Notes: generated by a model from the letters alone, not told the origin. 64,000 bases of DNA from Virgibacillus sp. 7505 (GCF_002272135.1 NZ_NPBF01000018.1:1-64000); one strand, 5' to 3'. Counted from the first letter of the stretch, positions 1-9,690 are shown. Made by a program: numbers and translations.

Positions 1-2
1 TA

Positions 3-33
3 AACAGCTGTTCAGATGAACGGCTGTTTTTTT
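3..33 (+). terminator. Rho-independent terminator of a gene upstream of the window
   Basis: AACAGC pairs with GCTGTT and an inner GTTC with GAAC around a short loop, followed directly by seven T. The gene it serves lies outside the window. Confidence 0.8.
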
Positions 34-89
34 GTGCGTTAAAAAAGAAGAAGCTGGGAAGAATATACAAGGCTCTTGAAGCAAAATGC

Positions 90-118
90 TTGCCGTTTCA
101 GACAAGCTTTGGTACGCT
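90..118 (+). promoter_or_regulatory. Possible sigma-A promoter of sodA
   Basis: TTGCCG, a 17-base spacer, then TACGCT, about 50 bases before the sodA start. The -10 box is poor. A small perfect hairpin (AAAGGT-AACC-ACCTTT) lies between it and the ribosome site. Tentative. Confidence 0.35.
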
Positions 119-170
119 TTACGAAAAGGTAACCACCTTTGAATTACATATCATTTAAGGAGGAATAATC

Positions 171-782
171 ATGGCTAAATTTGAACTACCAGAATTGCCT
201 TACGCATACGACGCACTTGAGCCTCATATCGATAAGGAAACAATGAACATCCACCACACAAAACATCACAACACATATGTGACGAAGCTAAACGACGCAA
301 TCGCAGGAAAAGCTGACTTGGAAAGCAAATCCTTGGAAGAGCTTGTTGCAGGTGTTAACGAACTTCCTTCTGACGTACAGACAGCTGTACGCAACAATGG
401 TGGCGGCCATTACAACCACAGCCTATTCTGGAAGCTTCTTTCTCCAAATGGCGGCGGTGAGCCAACTGGCGAAGTAGCAAGTGCCATTGCAAACAAATAC
501 GGTACACTGGATAAATTCAAAGAAGAATTCGCAGCTGCAGCAGCAGGCCGTTTCGGTTCTGGCTGGGCTTGGCTAATTGTAGAAAACGGTGAAGTGGATA
601 TCGTATCTACGCCAAACCAAGACAATCCTGTAATGGAAGGCAAGACACCAATTCTTGGCCTTGATGTATGGGAGCATGCATACTACTTGAAATATCAAAA
701 CAAACGTCCTGATTACATCAGTGCTTTCTGGAACGTTGTAAACTGGGATGAAGTAGAGCGTCTTTACAGAGAAGCAAAATAA
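171..782 (+). CDS. sodA: Superoxide dismutase [Mn/Fe]
   Basis: Converts superoxide to hydrogen peroxide and oxygen in the cytoplasm. The 203-residue protein has the usual length of the Fe/Mn family. The four metal ligands are visible: His28, His83 (in NHSLFW), Asp165 and His169 (in DVWEHAYY). The motif DVWEHAYY and the GGGHYNHS segment fit the manganese-type enzyme of Bacillus SodA. The start follows AAGGAGG at good spacing. It is monocistronic: a terminator lies on each side. It begins the same block as in B. subtilis, where sodA precedes yqgE and pbpA. Confidence 0.98.
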   Translation: MAKFELPELPYAYDALEPHIDKETMNIHHTKHHNTYVTKLNDAIAGKADLESKSLEELVAGVNELPSDVQTAVRNNGGGHYNHSLFWKLLSPNGGGEPTGEVASAIANKYGTLDKFKEEFAAAAAGRFGSGWAWLIVENGEVDIVSTPNQDNPVMEGKTPILGLDVWEHAYYLKYQNKRPDYISAFWNVVNWDEVERLYREAK

Positions 783-796
783 GACGGTTATTCAAA

Positions 797-829
797 AAGA
801 TACCAGCTTTTAGCTGGTGTCTTTTTTTT
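797..829 (+). terminator. Rho-independent terminator after sodA
   Basis: ACCAGC-TTTT-AGCTGGT hairpin flanked by AAGA/TCTT and followed by eight T, just after the sodA stop. Confidence 0.9.
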
Positions 830-885
830 GTGCATATCTCTTTTCGGATGGCAGATACTAAGTAGCAGTAAAAGGAGATGGCATT

Positions 886-2148
886 ATGAAGCCGAACTTA
901 TTTACCGCGGATTCTGCCAGAAAAGAGCTGCATGTGCTGCTAATTATCGGGGCCCTTTACTCTCTCGGTATCTTTCTGTCGAATACGTTCGTCAATATTT
1001 ACTTATGGAAACAGACCAATGATCTGATCAATATCGCGGTGTACAATTTAGCAATTTATGTTGCTCAAACAATTCTCTTTACATTATCTGGAAGCTGGGC
1101 AAAGCGAATCGATCGAGTCATCATACTCCGCATAGGGGTATTTTTCCTTAGTGTGTTTTTCCTTCTTGTTTTATTTACGGGGGAAAAAGCAGCTTCTTAT
1201 AACTTGCTTCTTGGTGCGGTGCTTGGAATAGGCTATGGGATGTACTGGCTGGCTTATTCTGTGCTTACTTTCGAAGTAACAGAACCAGAAACAAGAGACT
1301 TTTTCAATGGTGTATCAGGACTATTGCAATCTTTAACAGGTATGATCGGACCGTTTGTTGCCGGTTATATCATTACCAGAATGAATAATTCTCATGGTTA
1401 CACACTGATTTTCGCTGTATCGTTCTTTTTGTTCCTTTTGGCCGTCATATGTACAGCAGGTATCAAAAGAAGAGGAGCAGAAGGTAAATTCGGGCTGATG
1501 CAAGCATGGAAGGAAGTCAAACATGATGCTGCTTGGCGCAATACAGTGCTTGCGCATGTGTTCCAAGGTGTGAGAGAAGGTATCTATACATTCATCATCT
1601 CTGTCTGGGTTTTTATCGTTACAAATAGTGAGCTTTCGCTTGGTACGTTTAATCTTGTCTATTCCGCATTTTCGTTTATCTTCTATTATATAGCAACCCG
1701 TTATATTAAAAGCAGGCAAAGAAAGACGGCTATCTTCCTTAGTGGTGTTGCGCTTTCACTAAGTGTCGTGCTTCTACTGGTTGAGCTTAATTTTACTACC
1801 TTGCTGATTTATGCTGCTATCATCGGTGTTTTCTATCCGATTCTCTATGTGCCTTATTTGTCCCTTTCGTATGATGTGATCGGTAAGGCGAGGGATGCTG
1901 CAAAACTGCGGGTGGAATATATAGTCCTTAGCGATGCAGCAACAAACATAGGCAGGATTGTATCTGTTGTGCTTTTGCTTATCGGGGTAGGGATCTGGGC
2001 AGAAGCTTCCATTCCTTACCTGATGTTCATTCTTGGAACAGGCCCATTTTTCATCTACTTTTTCACGAGGCATATCAAGAGCTTCGCACCAGCTGCTTCG
2101 GTTAAGAAGCTTCCGAAAAATGAAATTGCAGGAGACGACAATCGCTGA
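886..2148 (+). CDS. yqgE: MFS transporter, YqgE type
   Basis: Predicted 12-segment membrane carrier of the major facilitator superfamily, 420 residues, substrate unknown. Hydrophobic segments cover nearly the whole chain from about residue 18 to 400, with a charged central loop near residue 195 (KRRGAEGK) that splits two six-helix halves. The start follows AAAGGAGA. It lies between sodA and pbpA exactly as yqgE does in B. subtilis, which is the main reason for the name. The family is usually called a putative efflux protein; no substrate motif can be read here. Confidence 0.85.
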   Translation: MKPNLFTADSARKELHVLLIIGALYSLGIFLSNTFVNIYLWKQTNDLINIAVYNLAIYVAQTILFTLSGSWAKRIDRVIILRIGVFFLSVFFLLVLFTGEKAASYNLLLGAVLGIGYGMYWLAYSVLTFEVTEPETRDFFNGVSGLLQSLTGMIGPFVAGYIITRMNNSHGYTLIFAVSFFLFLLAVICTAGIKRRGAEGKFGLMQAWKEVKHDAAWRNTVLAHVFQGVREGIYTFIISVWVFIVTNSELSLGTFNLVYSAFSFIFYYIATRYIKSRQRKTAIFLSGVALSLSVVLLLVELNFTTLLIYAAIIGVFYPILYVPYLSLSYDVIGKARDAAKLRVEYIVLSDAATNIGRIVSVVLLLIGVGIWAEASIPYLMFILGTGPFFIYFFTRHIKSFAPAASVKKLPKNEIAGDDNR

Positions 2149-2217
2149 CAGTCTATAGTAGAAGCGGACCGAGGATGATGATATAATGGGACCAGTATGT
2201 AAGAATGGGGGAACATT

Positions 2218-4284
2218 ATGTCTAAAAAAAGGAAGAAGAAGCGTGCGCTGCTTCCTTTCCGTCTCAATGTTTTGTTTGCGATTGTTTTCCTGCTGTTCTC
2301 AGCCTTGGTTCTGCAGCTCGGAGTTGTGCAGATAATCAATGGGGAAGAGCACCAGGCAGTATTGGAAGAGACGACAAATGATATCGCTGAAATTTCTGTT
2401 CCGCGCGGAATGATTTATGATAGCGAAGGAAATGTGATTGTCGGGAATGAGCCAGTCTATTCGATCACATATACTCCGCCAAAAAACGGAGATTCTTCTG
2501 AAAAACGTTTGGAGATTGCCACAAAGCTTGCCGATATCATCAAGATGGATGACAAGGCAATCGACAAGATCACCGAGCGTGAGTACAAAGAGTATTGGTA
2601 CGTTTTGAACTCAGACGAAGCAAACAATAGGATCACTGCTTCAGAAAAAGAGACCCTGGATGACTCAGAAGTTTACGATCTTACTTTAGACCGGATAACG
2701 GAGGATGACTATAAGGAACTTGAGAGTGATGATCATGCCAAACAAATCATCGCTATCAAACGTGAAATCGACAGTGCTACAGAACTTGTGCCGCATGTAA
2801 TCAAAAATAAAAATGTCACCGAAGAGGAATATGCGACGATTGCGGAAAACATGGGCGAATTGTCCGGCATCAATGTTGCGACCGATTGGGAGCGTTATTA
2901 TCCGTATGATGGTTCCCTCAGTGGTATCCTTGGCGGGATCAAGACCGGTATCCCAGAAGGAGAAGAGGATTATTACAAGTCACGCAACTACCAGCTTAAT
3001 GACCGGATTGGTACGAGCGGACTTGAGAAGGAATATGAAAGCCTTCTGAAAGGTGACAAAAAACGCGTCCGGTACGTAACGGATAACAGCAACAACATCG
3101 TGTCCCAGGAGGTAATCTCCGAAGGACAGCGCGGTCAGGATCTTCAATTGTCCATCAATATGGACTTCCAGAAAGAACTGGACAAAATCGTGCGTGATGA
3201 ACTGAAGAGTGCCATCAACAAACATCCGGGTGCAAACCGCTACTTAGAAGATGCAATGGCGGTAATGCTTAATCCGAATACTGGTGAAATTTACGCCGCA
3301 AGCGGTCAGCATTATGACCGGGAAGATAATAAGTATGAATCTGCTGATATGAATACTGTCTTCAGCGCTAATGCGGTCGGCTCCACCGTTAAGGGAGCGA
3401 CATTGCTTGCTGGGTATCAAGAGGGCGTAGTGAAGATGGGACAAACATTCTACGATACGCCAATGAAGATTAAAGGAACACCTGAAAAATCTTCTTATAA
3501 GAATATGGGGACTATAACAGATTTGCAGGCATTGCAAATGTCTTCCAACGTATACATGTTTAATGTAGCTTTACGATTAGGTGGAGAATACAACTACAAA
3601 TATGGAAATAGTGTATCCTTTGACCATGATGCATTCCGGAAATTACGGAACTATTATAACCAAGTAGGTTTGGGTGTGGAAACAGGTGTTGATTTGCCAT
3701 CGGAATCAACTGGTTACGTTGGCACCACAGGACAGGCTGGTAACCTGCTTGACTTCTCGATTGGGCAGTTTGACACATACACAACTATGCAGCTGGCTCA
3801 ATATGTTTCTACCATCGCAAATGGTGGATATCGTATAAAACCGCATTTTGTAAGTGAGATCCATGAACCTTCGAATGAGAAGGATAAACTTGGTCCGCTT
3901 GCGGAAACGAAGTCTCCGGAAGTATTGAATAAGATTACAGCTACGGACGACCAGATAAATCGTGTTAAACAAGGTTTCGAAATGGTGTTCCAGACACAAA
4001 AAGGTACTGCTTACAGCCATCTGAGTGCGAAAGCAAAGACATATAACATTGCAGGCAAGACAGGGACTGCTCAGACTAGTATAAATGGTACTGACCTGGA
4101 GAACTGGACTTTGATTGGCTATGCCGATGACGAAAATCCGGATATCGCATTCGCTGTCATGGTGCCGAACTTAGGTATCATAAGCGGCGGAACGCAGTAT
4201 CCTATCACGTACAACATCGTTAACCGCGCTCTTGAATACTATTACGAGCATACAGCTCCGGACGATGAAGACAAAAACGAATAA
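2218..4284 (+). CDS. pbpA: Penicillin-binding protein 2A, class B transpeptidase
   Basis: Cross-links peptidoglycan during side-wall elongation; a monofunctional DD-transpeptidase anchored by one N-terminal membrane segment (about residues 13-38). The dimerisation domain follows, then the transpeptidase domain with all three active-site motifs: STVK (Ser near residue 389), SSN and KTGT (near 613). The acidic tail (APDDEDKNE) is unremarkable. At 688 residues it is close to B. subtilis PBP2A, and the gene neighbours match. A TATAAT box at 2182-2187 may give it its own promoter, but no convincing -35 box accompanies it. Beta-lactams would be expected to target it. Confidence 0.95.
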   Translation: MSKKRKKKRALLPFRLNVLFAIVFLLFSALVLQLGVVQIINGEEHQAVLEETTNDIAEISVPRGMIYDSEGNVIVGNEPVYSITYTPPKNGDSSEKRLEIATKLADIIKMDDKAIDKITEREYKEYWYVLNSDEANNRITASEKETLDDSEVYDLTLDRITEDDYKELESDDHAKQIIAIKREIDSATELVPHVIKNKNVTEEEYATIAENMGELSGINVATDWERYYPYDGSLSGILGGIKTGIPEGEEDYYKSRNYQLNDRIGTSGLEKEYESLLKGDKKRVRYVTDNSNNIVSQEVISEGQRGQDLQLSINMDFQKELDKIVRDELKSAINKHPGANRYLEDAMAVMLNPNTGEIYAASGQHYDREDNKYESADMNTVFSANAVGSTVKGATLLAGYQEGVVKMGQTFYDTPMKIKGTPEKSSYKNMGTITDLQALQMSSNVYMFNVALRLGGEYNYKYGNSVSFDHDAFRKLRNYYNQVGLGVETGVDLPSESTGYVGTTGQAGNLLDFSIGQFDTYTTMQLAQYVSTIANGGYRIKPHFVSEIHEPSNEKDKLGPLAETKSPEVLNKITATDDQINRVKQGFEMVFQTQKGTAYSHLSAKAKTYNIAGKTGTAQTSINGTDLENWTLIGYADDENPDIAFAVMVPNLGIISGGTQYPITYNIVNRALEYYYEHTAPDDEDKNE

Positions 4285-4295
4285 TAGTTATACCC

Positions 4296-4334
4296 AAAGA
4301 ACCACTCCAATAAACGGGGTGGTTCTTTTTTTTT
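4296..4334 (+). terminator. Rho-independent terminator after pbpA
   Basis: AAAGAACCACTCC pairs with GGGGTGGTTCTTT over a seven-base loop and runs into a long T tract. Confidence 0.93.
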
Positions 4335-4353
4335 CAGCAAATTAATACTTAAA

Positions 4354-4407
4354 TTTACACAACCTTTACATTCCGTTTATTTTTCCTTAATAGAGACAAG
4401 TTAATAT
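4354..4407 (+). promoter_or_regulatory. PhoP-type direct repeats and -10 box of the pst operon
   Basis: Four hexamers with an exact 11-base period: TTTACA (4354), TTTACA (4365), TTTATT (4376) and TTAATA (4387). This matches the TT(A/T/C)ACA-N5 boxes bound by phosphorylated PhoP in Bacillus. A TAATAT or TATTGT -10 element starts near 4402, about ten bases after the last repeat, with no -35 box. That is the arrangement of PhoP-activated phosphate-starvation promoters. Binding is inferred, not shown. Confidence 0.8.
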
Positions 4408-4459
4408 TGTACTTGTAAGGCAAATGAACTAATCGAATCACGTAGGGGGAAAATTAAAC

Positions 4460-5386
4460 ATGAAGAAGATGAAACTATCTGTATTGCTTGCAATGTTCGC
4501 ACTAGTTATCGGTGTACTTGCAGCATGTGGCGGTAACGCTGGCGGCGAAGAAACAGAAGGAAACACAAGCGGGAACAGCAATAGCGGCGGCGGAGAAGCT
4601 TCTGAAACTTCCATCGTTGTAGCAGGTTCCAGTGCGATGCAGCCTCTAGTAGCAGCAGCAGCTGAACAGTACAAAGCTGATAACGCTGATGCAGACATTC
4701 AAGTTCAAGCAGGTGGTTCAGGTGCTGGACTAAGCCAAGTTCAGGAAGGTTCTATCGACATCGGTAACTCTGATGTATTCGCTGAAGAGAAAGAAGGCAT
4801 TGACGCTGGAACTCTTGTTGATCATCAAGTAGCAGTAGTTGGTATGACTGCAGCTATCAACCCTAAAGCAGGTGTGGATGATCTTACAAAACAGCAGCTA
4901 ATCGATATCTTCACTGGTAAGGTTACGAACTGGTCTGAAGTAGGCGGAGAAGATCAAGAAATCACACTTGTTAACCGTCCTGATTCTTCTGGTACACGTG
5001 ATACTTTCGTAAAATACGCACTTGATGGCGAAACGCCGGCAGAAGGTATTACAGAGGATTCTTCCAACACTGTTAAGCAAATCGTTGCTGATACAGATGG
5101 AGCAATTGGCTACTTGGCACTATCTTACTTCGATGACGATACTATCGTAAAAGCTAAAATCGATGGTGTTGAAGCTACAAACGAAACAATCGGATCTGGT
5201 GACTTCCCAATCTGGGCTTATCAGCACTCTTATACAAACGGAGAGCCTGAAGGCCTAGCGAAAGAATTCCTGGATTATATGCTAAGCGACGAAGTTCAAA
5301 CTACAATCGTACCTGAACAAGGCTACGTTCCAATGACTGACATGAAGGTTGAACGCGACGCAGAAGGAAACATTACTGAAAAATAA
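4460..5386 (+). CDS. pstS: Phosphate-binding lipoprotein of the Pst ABC transporter
   Basis: Extracellular phosphate receptor that delivers phosphate to PstC/PstA. The signal peptide ends in the lipobox LAAC with the lipidated Cys at residue 23, followed by a Gly/Ser/Glu linker. The mature domain carries the phosphate-binding segments of the family: GSSAMQPL near the start, GGSGAG, and RPDSSGTRDTF. Its 308 residues are typical. First gene of the operon; two hairpins between it and pstC suggest it is made in excess over the membrane subunits. Expected to be induced by phosphate starvation through the upstream PhoP repeats. Confidence 0.97.
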   Translation: MKKMKLSVLLAMFALVIGVLAACGGNAGGEETEGNTSGNSNSGGGEASETSIVVAGSSAMQPLVAAAAEQYKADNADADIQVQAGGSGAGLSQVQEGSIDIGNSDVFAEEKEGIDAGTLVDHQVAVVGMTAAINPKAGVDDLTKQQLIDIFTGKVTNWSEVGGEDQEITLVNRPDSSGTRDTFVKYALDGETPAEGITEDSSNTVKQIVADTDGAIGYLALSYFDDDTIVKAKIDGVEATNETIGSGDFPIWAYQHSYTNGEPEGLAKEFLDYMLSDEVQTTIVPEQGYVPMTDMKVERDAEGNITEK

Positions 5387-5398
5387 TATCTAAAACAT

Positions 5399-5431
5399 AA
5401 GGTAGATGCAGTGACATACTGCATTTACCTT
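5399..5431 (+). other. Intercistronic RNA hairpin between pstS and pstC
   Basis: AAGGTA-ATGCAGT pairs with ACTGCAT-TACCTT around GACAT, with one opposed mismatch. No T tract follows, so it is more likely an mRNA 3'-end stabiliser or processing site than a terminator. Confidence 0.7.
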
Positions 5432-5458
5432 ACTGTGGTTATAAATTAGCTATCACAG

Positions 5459-5500
5459 ACAGCGGGAGGCCTTTTTTAGGGTGTTCCTTTCCGCTGTTTT
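5459..5500 (+). terminator. Weak terminator-like hairpin before pstC
   Basis: ACAGCGG pairs with CCGCTGT across a long imperfect loop, followed by TTTT and 18 bases later the TTG start of pstC. It may act as an attenuator that lowers transcription of the downstream pst genes. Confidence 0.5.
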
Positions 5501-5518
5501 CATGAGGAGTTGTAGAAG

Positions 5519-6448
5519 TTGGCAAAAGCATCAGTATCTCCATCAGCTGAAGAACGGCTGATACTAACTAAGAAAAACAGACGGTGGGACGAAGTACGCG
5601 GACGTTCCCTCGTTACTATATGTGCAGTAATTATGATTGCTGCTACCATTGCAGTTACTGTTTTCCTTGCGCAAAAAGGACTTCAGTCATTTACTGTCAA
5701 TAATATTAATCCAATCGCATATTTAACTAGTGCGAACTGGAACCCAACAGGTGGCGAGAATGCATCATTCGGTATATTTCCATTTATTTTCGGCTCATTA
5801 GCTGTTACGTTCCTATCAGCTCTAATTGCAGCACCACTAGGCATCGGGGCAGCGATATTCATGTCTGAAATCGCACCGAAATTTGGTAAAAAAGTACTGC
5901 AGCCGGTTATTGAATTATTAGTAGGTATACCTTCTGTAGTATATGGTTTCATCGGACTAGTTGTCCTAGTGCCATTATTGAGAGATCATTTTCCAGGTAT
6001 CGGGTTTAGTTTGTTTGCAGGTGTCATCGTCCTTACAGTTATGATTCTCCCTACGGTTACTACTATAGCAACAGATGCCATGCGCTCATTGCCGAACAGC
6101 TTACGGCAAGGTTCACTTGCGCTAGGCGCGACACGCTGGCAGACAATTCGTAAAGTATTGATTCCGGCAGCATTACCATCACTGCTTACAGCCATCGTAT
6201 TGGGAATGGCACGTGCATTCGGCGAAGCATTGGCTGTACAAATGGTTATCGGTAATACACGAGATATTCCGGGCAGCATTTTTGACACAGCTGGAACATT
6301 GACAACAATTGTTACATTGAATATCGGACATACGACATATGGCAGCATTGAGAATAATACACTTTGGTCTATGGGTCTCATCTTGCTGATCATTTCGTTC
6401 GTATTTATCTTTATTGTCCGTTACTTGTCCGGTAGGAGGAAAATCTAA
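5519..6448 (+). CDS. pstC: Phosphate ABC transporter permease PstC
   Basis: One of the two membrane subunits of the high-affinity phosphate importer, with six predicted helices after a cytoplasmic N-terminal tail. The permease signature that contacts the ATPase is seen as EALAVQMVIG after the SLALGATRWQTIRKV segment (about residues 200-245). It is 309 residues long. It starts with TTG, preceded by GAGGAG. Its stop shares one base with the pstA start, which points to translational coupling. Confidence 0.95.
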   Translation: MAKASVSPSAEERLILTKKNRRWDEVRGRSLVTICAVIMIAATIAVTVFLAQKGLQSFTVNNINPIAYLTSANWNPTGGENASFGIFPFIFGSLAVTFLSALIAAPLGIGAAIFMSEIAPKFGKKVLQPVIELLVGIPSVVYGFIGLVVLVPLLRDHFPGIGFSLFAGVIVLTVMILPTVTTIATDAMRSLPNSLRQGSLALGATRWQTIRKVLIPAALPSLLTAIVLGMARAFGEALAVQMVIGNTRDIPGSIFDTAGTLTTIVTLNIGHTTYGSIENNTLWSMGLILLIISFVFIFIVRYLSGRRKI

Positions 6449-7335
6449 TGAACAGCAGAATCACAGATCGTATCGCAACAGGTGTATTTTACACGATCGC
6501 AGCAATCATGGTTGCATTGCTGCTTTACCTATTCTATTTCATCTTATCTAATGGATTGCCACAGGTGACATGGGATTTCTTGACGTCTCCTTCCAGCTCC
6601 TATCAAGCTGGCGGCGGTATCCGTGACCAATTATTCAACTCCTTGTATATCCTGTTTATCACAATGGTCATCACAGTACCACTAGGGGTATGTGGCGGGA
6701 TTTACATGGCAGAGTACGCAAAACCGGGCAAAATCACGAATTTTATCCGTACGTGTATCGAGATGCTGGCTTCTTTGCCTTCTATCGTCGTAGGTTTGTT
6801 TGGTCTTTTGATCTTTGTTAACATCACTGGCTGGGGCTACACAATCATCGGTGGTGCTTTGGCACTTACTATCTTTAATATTCCAGTAATGGTGCGAGTA
6901 ACAGAGGATGCAATCCGGAGCGTACCGAAAGAACAGAAAGAAGCGAGCTTAGCTTTAGGTATTACAAGATGGCATACAATTAAGACAGTTATACTTCCAT
7001 ATGCTTTCCCAGGTATTCTTACAGGTGCAATTCTAGCTTCCGGCCGTGTATTTGGAGAAGCAGCAGCATTGCTTTATACAGCAGGCCTTTCAACACCAAC
7101 ACTTGATTATGGAAACTGGAATCCATTCGCAGAGAATTCTCCGCTGAACATTTTCCGACCAGCTGAAACACTTGCCGTTCATATCTGGTCTGTTAATACA
7201 CAAGGACTTATTCCAGATGTACGTGAAGTAGCTAATGGTGCATCAGCGGTTCTAGTCATTGCTGTACTTGTGTTCAATCTCCTCGCTAGATGGTTGGGCA
7301 GTGTCATCCATAAGAAGCTAACAGCAGGTAAATGA
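6448..7335 (+). CDS. pstA: Phosphate ABC transporter permease PstA
   Basis: Second membrane subunit of the phosphate importer; pairs with PstC. 295 residues with about six helices and the [16 protein letters not shown] coupling-helix segment near residue 170, closely parallel to the one in PstC. The ATG overlaps the pstC stop by one base (TAATG). GGAGG lies upstream within pstC. The proline- and glycine-rich stretch around 210-240 is normal for the family. Confidence 0.95.
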   Translation: MNSRITDRIATGVFYTIAAIMVALLLYLFYFILSNGLPQVTWDFLTSPSSSYQAGGGIRDQLFNSLYILFITMVITVPLGVCGGIYMAEYAKPGKITNFIRTCIEMLASLPSIVVGLFGLLIFVNITGWGYTIIGGALALTIFNIPVMVRVTEDAIRSVPKEQKEASLALGITRWHTIKTVILPYAFPGILTGAILASGRVFGEAAALLYTAGLSTPTLDYGNWNPFAENSPLNIFRPAETLAVHIWSVNTQGLIPDVREVANGASAVLVIAVLVFNLLARWLGSVIHKKLTAGK

Positions 7336-7355
7336 TGAAGAGAGGAGTTCGTGAC

Positions 7356-8189
7356 ATGAACTATACAGCAGATAAACCAACAGAAACGAAAACAGAAGAT
7401 GATATGGCTGCATCCACTATTAGAGCTTCCAAGAAAGAAGTTGTACTTGATGTAAAGGATCTCAGCATTTTCTACGGTAATAATGAAGCGGTGAAACGGG
7501 CAAATATGGGTATTGAAAAGAACGCAGTAACAGCACTGATCGGCCCTTCCGGCTGTGGGAAATCTACGTTCATCCGCTCCATCAATCGGATGAATGACTT
7601 GATCCCTTCCAGCCGAGCAGAAGGTGAGATCATTTATGACGGAATCAATATTCTTCGTGATGATATCAATGTTGTTGCATTGCGTTCTGAAATCGGCATG
7701 GTGTTCCAAAAACCGAACCCATTCCCTAAATCCATCTACAACAACATTACACATGCATTGAAATACAATGGTCAGAAAAATAAGAAGGTCCTAGACGAAA
7801 TTGTTGAGGAAAGTTTGCGCAAGGCTGCTTTATGGGATGAAGTGAAAGACCGTCTGCATCAATCAGCTTTGTCTTTATCCGGTGGTCAGCAGCAGCGTCT
7901 GTGTATCGCACGTACATTGGCCATGGAACCGCAGATTCTCCTATTGGATGAACCTGCATCTGCGCTTGATCCAGTATCCAATTCCAAGATTGAAGAACTT
8001 ATCCTTCAGCTGAAAGAAGATTATAGTATTGTCATCGTTACACATAACATGTCACAGGCATCTCGTGTATCTGATAAGACCGCCTTCTTCTTAAATGGGG
8101 ATGTCGTAGAATACGATGATACGAAAAAAATCTTCACTAATCCTTCTGAAACGAAAACAGAAGAATATATTTCCGGTAGATTCGGATAG
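7356..8189 (+). CDS. pstB1: Phosphate ABC transporter ATPase PstB, first copy
   Basis: ATP-hydrolysing subunit of the phosphate importer. Walker A (GPSGCGKST), the Q-loop ([13 protein letters not shown], typical of PstB), signature (LSGGQQQR) and Walker B ([11 protein letters not shown]) are intact. An upstream ATG at 7332 overlaps the pstA stop, but AGAGGAG at 7341-7347 sits eight bases before ATG 7356, so I chose the latter (277 residues). The N-terminal ~25 residues before the ABC fold are polar and charged. A second pstB follows, as in B. subtilis pstBA/pstBB. It reads ALDP(V)SNSKIEE, so both copies look functional. Confidence 0.95.
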   Translation: MNYTADKPTETKTEDDMAASTIRASKKEVVLDVKDLSIFYGNNEAVKRANMGIEKNAVTALIGPSGCGKSTFIRSINRMNDLIPSSRAEGEIIYDGINILRDDINVVALRSEIGMVFQKPNPFPKSIYNNITHALKYNGQKNKKVLDEIVEESLRKAALWDEVKDRLHQSALSLSGGQQQRLCIARTLAMEPQILLLDEPASALDPVSNSKIEELILQLKEDYSIVIVTHNMSQASRVSDKTAFFLNGDVVEYDDTKKIFTNPSETKTEEYISGRFG

Positions 8190-8203
8190 GAGGAACGACA
8201 GCT

Positions 8204-8977
8204 ATGCAAGTGGCAGCAGAGAAAGAGACAATTTTCCAAGTGAATGACTTGAACCTATGGTATGACGACTTCCATGCATTGAAGGATGTTAGCCTGGAAG
8301 CGTTGAATAATGAGATTTATGCTATTATCGGTCCATCCGGTTGTGGTAAATCCACTTTCATCAAGACACTTAATCTGATGATCAATATGGAGCCAGGTGT
8401 CCGTATGACTGGTGAAATCAATTACAAGAACAAAAACATCCTTGATTCCAGAGTTGACTTGGTGGATTTACGTCGTAAAGTAGGGATGATTTTCCAAAAA
8501 GGTAACCCTTTCCCGCAGTCAATTTACGATAATATAGTGTATGGACCAAAAATTCACGGTGTTAAGAAGAAAAGTGAATTGGATGAAATCGTAGAAACAA
8601 CTTTGAAGGATGTTGCGCTTTGGGATGAAGTAAAGGATCGCCTGAAGTCTTCTGCAATGGGTCTTTCCGGTGGTCAGCAGCAGCGTTTGTGTATTGCGCG
8701 TGCGCTTGCAACGAAACCGGATGTCGTCTTGATGGATGAACCAACATCTGCATTGGATCCGATTTCCACTTTGAAAATCGAGGAGCTTATGACTGAGCTT
8801 AAGAAAAAATATTGTATCGTCATCGTGACACACAATATGCAGCAGGCTTCCCGTATTTCAGATAAAACAGCCTTCTTCCTGCATGGTCGTGTGGTGGAGT
8901 CCGCAGAAACGGGTAAGATATTCTCTAACCCGGAAGATAAGCGAACTGAAGATTATATTAGCGGTCGTTTCGGTTAA
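8204..8977 (+). CDS. pstB2: Phosphate ABC transporter ATPase PstB, second copy
   Basis: Paralogue of the preceding ATPase, 257 residues, with Walker A (GPSGCGKST), Q-loop [14 protein letters not shown], signature LSGGQQQR and Walker B ([11 protein letters not shown]). It starts 14 bases after the first copy, with TAGGAGGAACG before the ATG. Whether the two act as a heterodimer or as alternatives cannot be told from sequence. Both copies have all catalytic residues, and both end in the same EDYISGRFG-type tail, consistent with tandem duplication before the Bacillaceae diverged. Confidence 0.95.
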   Translation: MQVAAEKETIFQVNDLNLWYDDFHALKDVSLEALNNEIYAIIGPSGCGKSTFIKTLNLMINMEPGVRMTGEINYKNKNILDSRVDLVDLRRKVGMIFQKGNPFPQSIYDNIVYGPKIHGVKKKSELDEIVETTLKDVALWDEVKDRLKSSAMGLSGGQQQRLCIARALATKPDVVLMDEPTSALDPISTLKIEELMTELKKKYCIVIVTHNMQQASRISDKTAFFLHGRVVESAETGKIFSNPEDKRTEDYISGRFG

Positions 8978-8998
8978 TTACGTATTGGAGGAGAACGT

Positions 8999-9658
8999 AT
9001 GGTAGCGAGAGAGCAATTTTCAGCAGATTTGGAATCAATCCAGAAATCAATTATTTCTTTTGCATATGAAGTAGACACAGCTTTAAAGCAAGCTATTGAC
9101 GCATTATATGAGCGAGACAGTGATCTTGCTTATAAAGTAATTGAAAATGATGATTTATTGAATGAACGCGATCAGGAAATAAATGAAGCTACGATCCAAT
9201 TAATTGCGATGCAGCAGCCTGTTGCGACAGATTTGCGACGTTTGGTTGCTTTCCTTCGCGTATCTTCCGACTTGGAGCGGATGGGTGACCATGCAAAGAA
9301 TATCGCGAAAAGCGTAAACCGATTGAATGTATTAAGTCCGTATGACATTCCACCGGCAATCCGTGATATGCAGGAAGTTGTCAGTAAAATGATTCATAGT
9401 GCTGTACAAGCCTTTGAAGAAGAAGATATCACGAAAGCGAAAAAGTTGGCTGATTTGGATAATGTGGTAGACAGTATGTACGGTGAACTATTCCGTGACA
9501 TGCTGGATGAGCGTAAGGCGCAGTCTGGGAAACATCAACAGACGATGCAGCTTGTCTTTGTTGGGCGCTTTGTTGAGCGTGTAGGAGACCATATAACGAA
9601 TATCGGAGAAAGTATCCTTTATCTTGTTAAAGGTACTGCAGTTGATTTAAATAAATAA
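8999..9658 (+). CDS. phoU: Phosphate transport regulator PhoU
   Basis: Cytoplasmic helical protein that restrains phosphate uptake and links Pst to the PhoR/PhoP system. 219 residues forming two PhoU repeats of three helices; each repeat carries the metal-cluster motif, seen as DLERMGDHAKNIAK in the first half and FVERVGDHITNIGE in the second. Last gene of the pst operon, 21 bases after pstB2. B. subtilis lacks phoU at this site, so its presence here is a difference, although it is common at the end of pst operons in other Bacillaceae. Its stop codon lies in the terminator palindrome. Confidence 0.96.
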   Translation: MVAREQFSADLESIQKSIISFAYEVDTALKQAIDALYERDSDLAYKVIENDDLLNERDQEINEATIQLIAMQQPVATDLRRLVAFLRVSSDLERMGDHAKNIAKSVNRLNVLSPYDIPPAIRDMQEVVSKMIHSAVQAFEEEDITKAKKLADLDNVVDSMYGELFRDMLDERKAQSGKHQQTMQLVFVGRFVERVGDHITNIGESILYLVKGTAVDLNK

Positions 9659-9690
9659 GAAGCAGCGGCATATGCCGCTGCTTCTTATTT
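9653..9690 (+). terminator. Bidirectional terminator, perfect 38-base palindrome
   Basis: Two exact 19-base arms (AAATAAGAAGCAGCGGCAT and its complement) with A and T runs at the ends. The stop codons of phoU and of the convergent gene both lie inside the palindrome, so it ends transcription from both sides. Confidence 0.93.

Noticed and set aside
828-1022. 64-codon frame overlapping the start of yqgE
   Set aside because: Begins inside the sodA terminator and overlaps yqgE in another frame.
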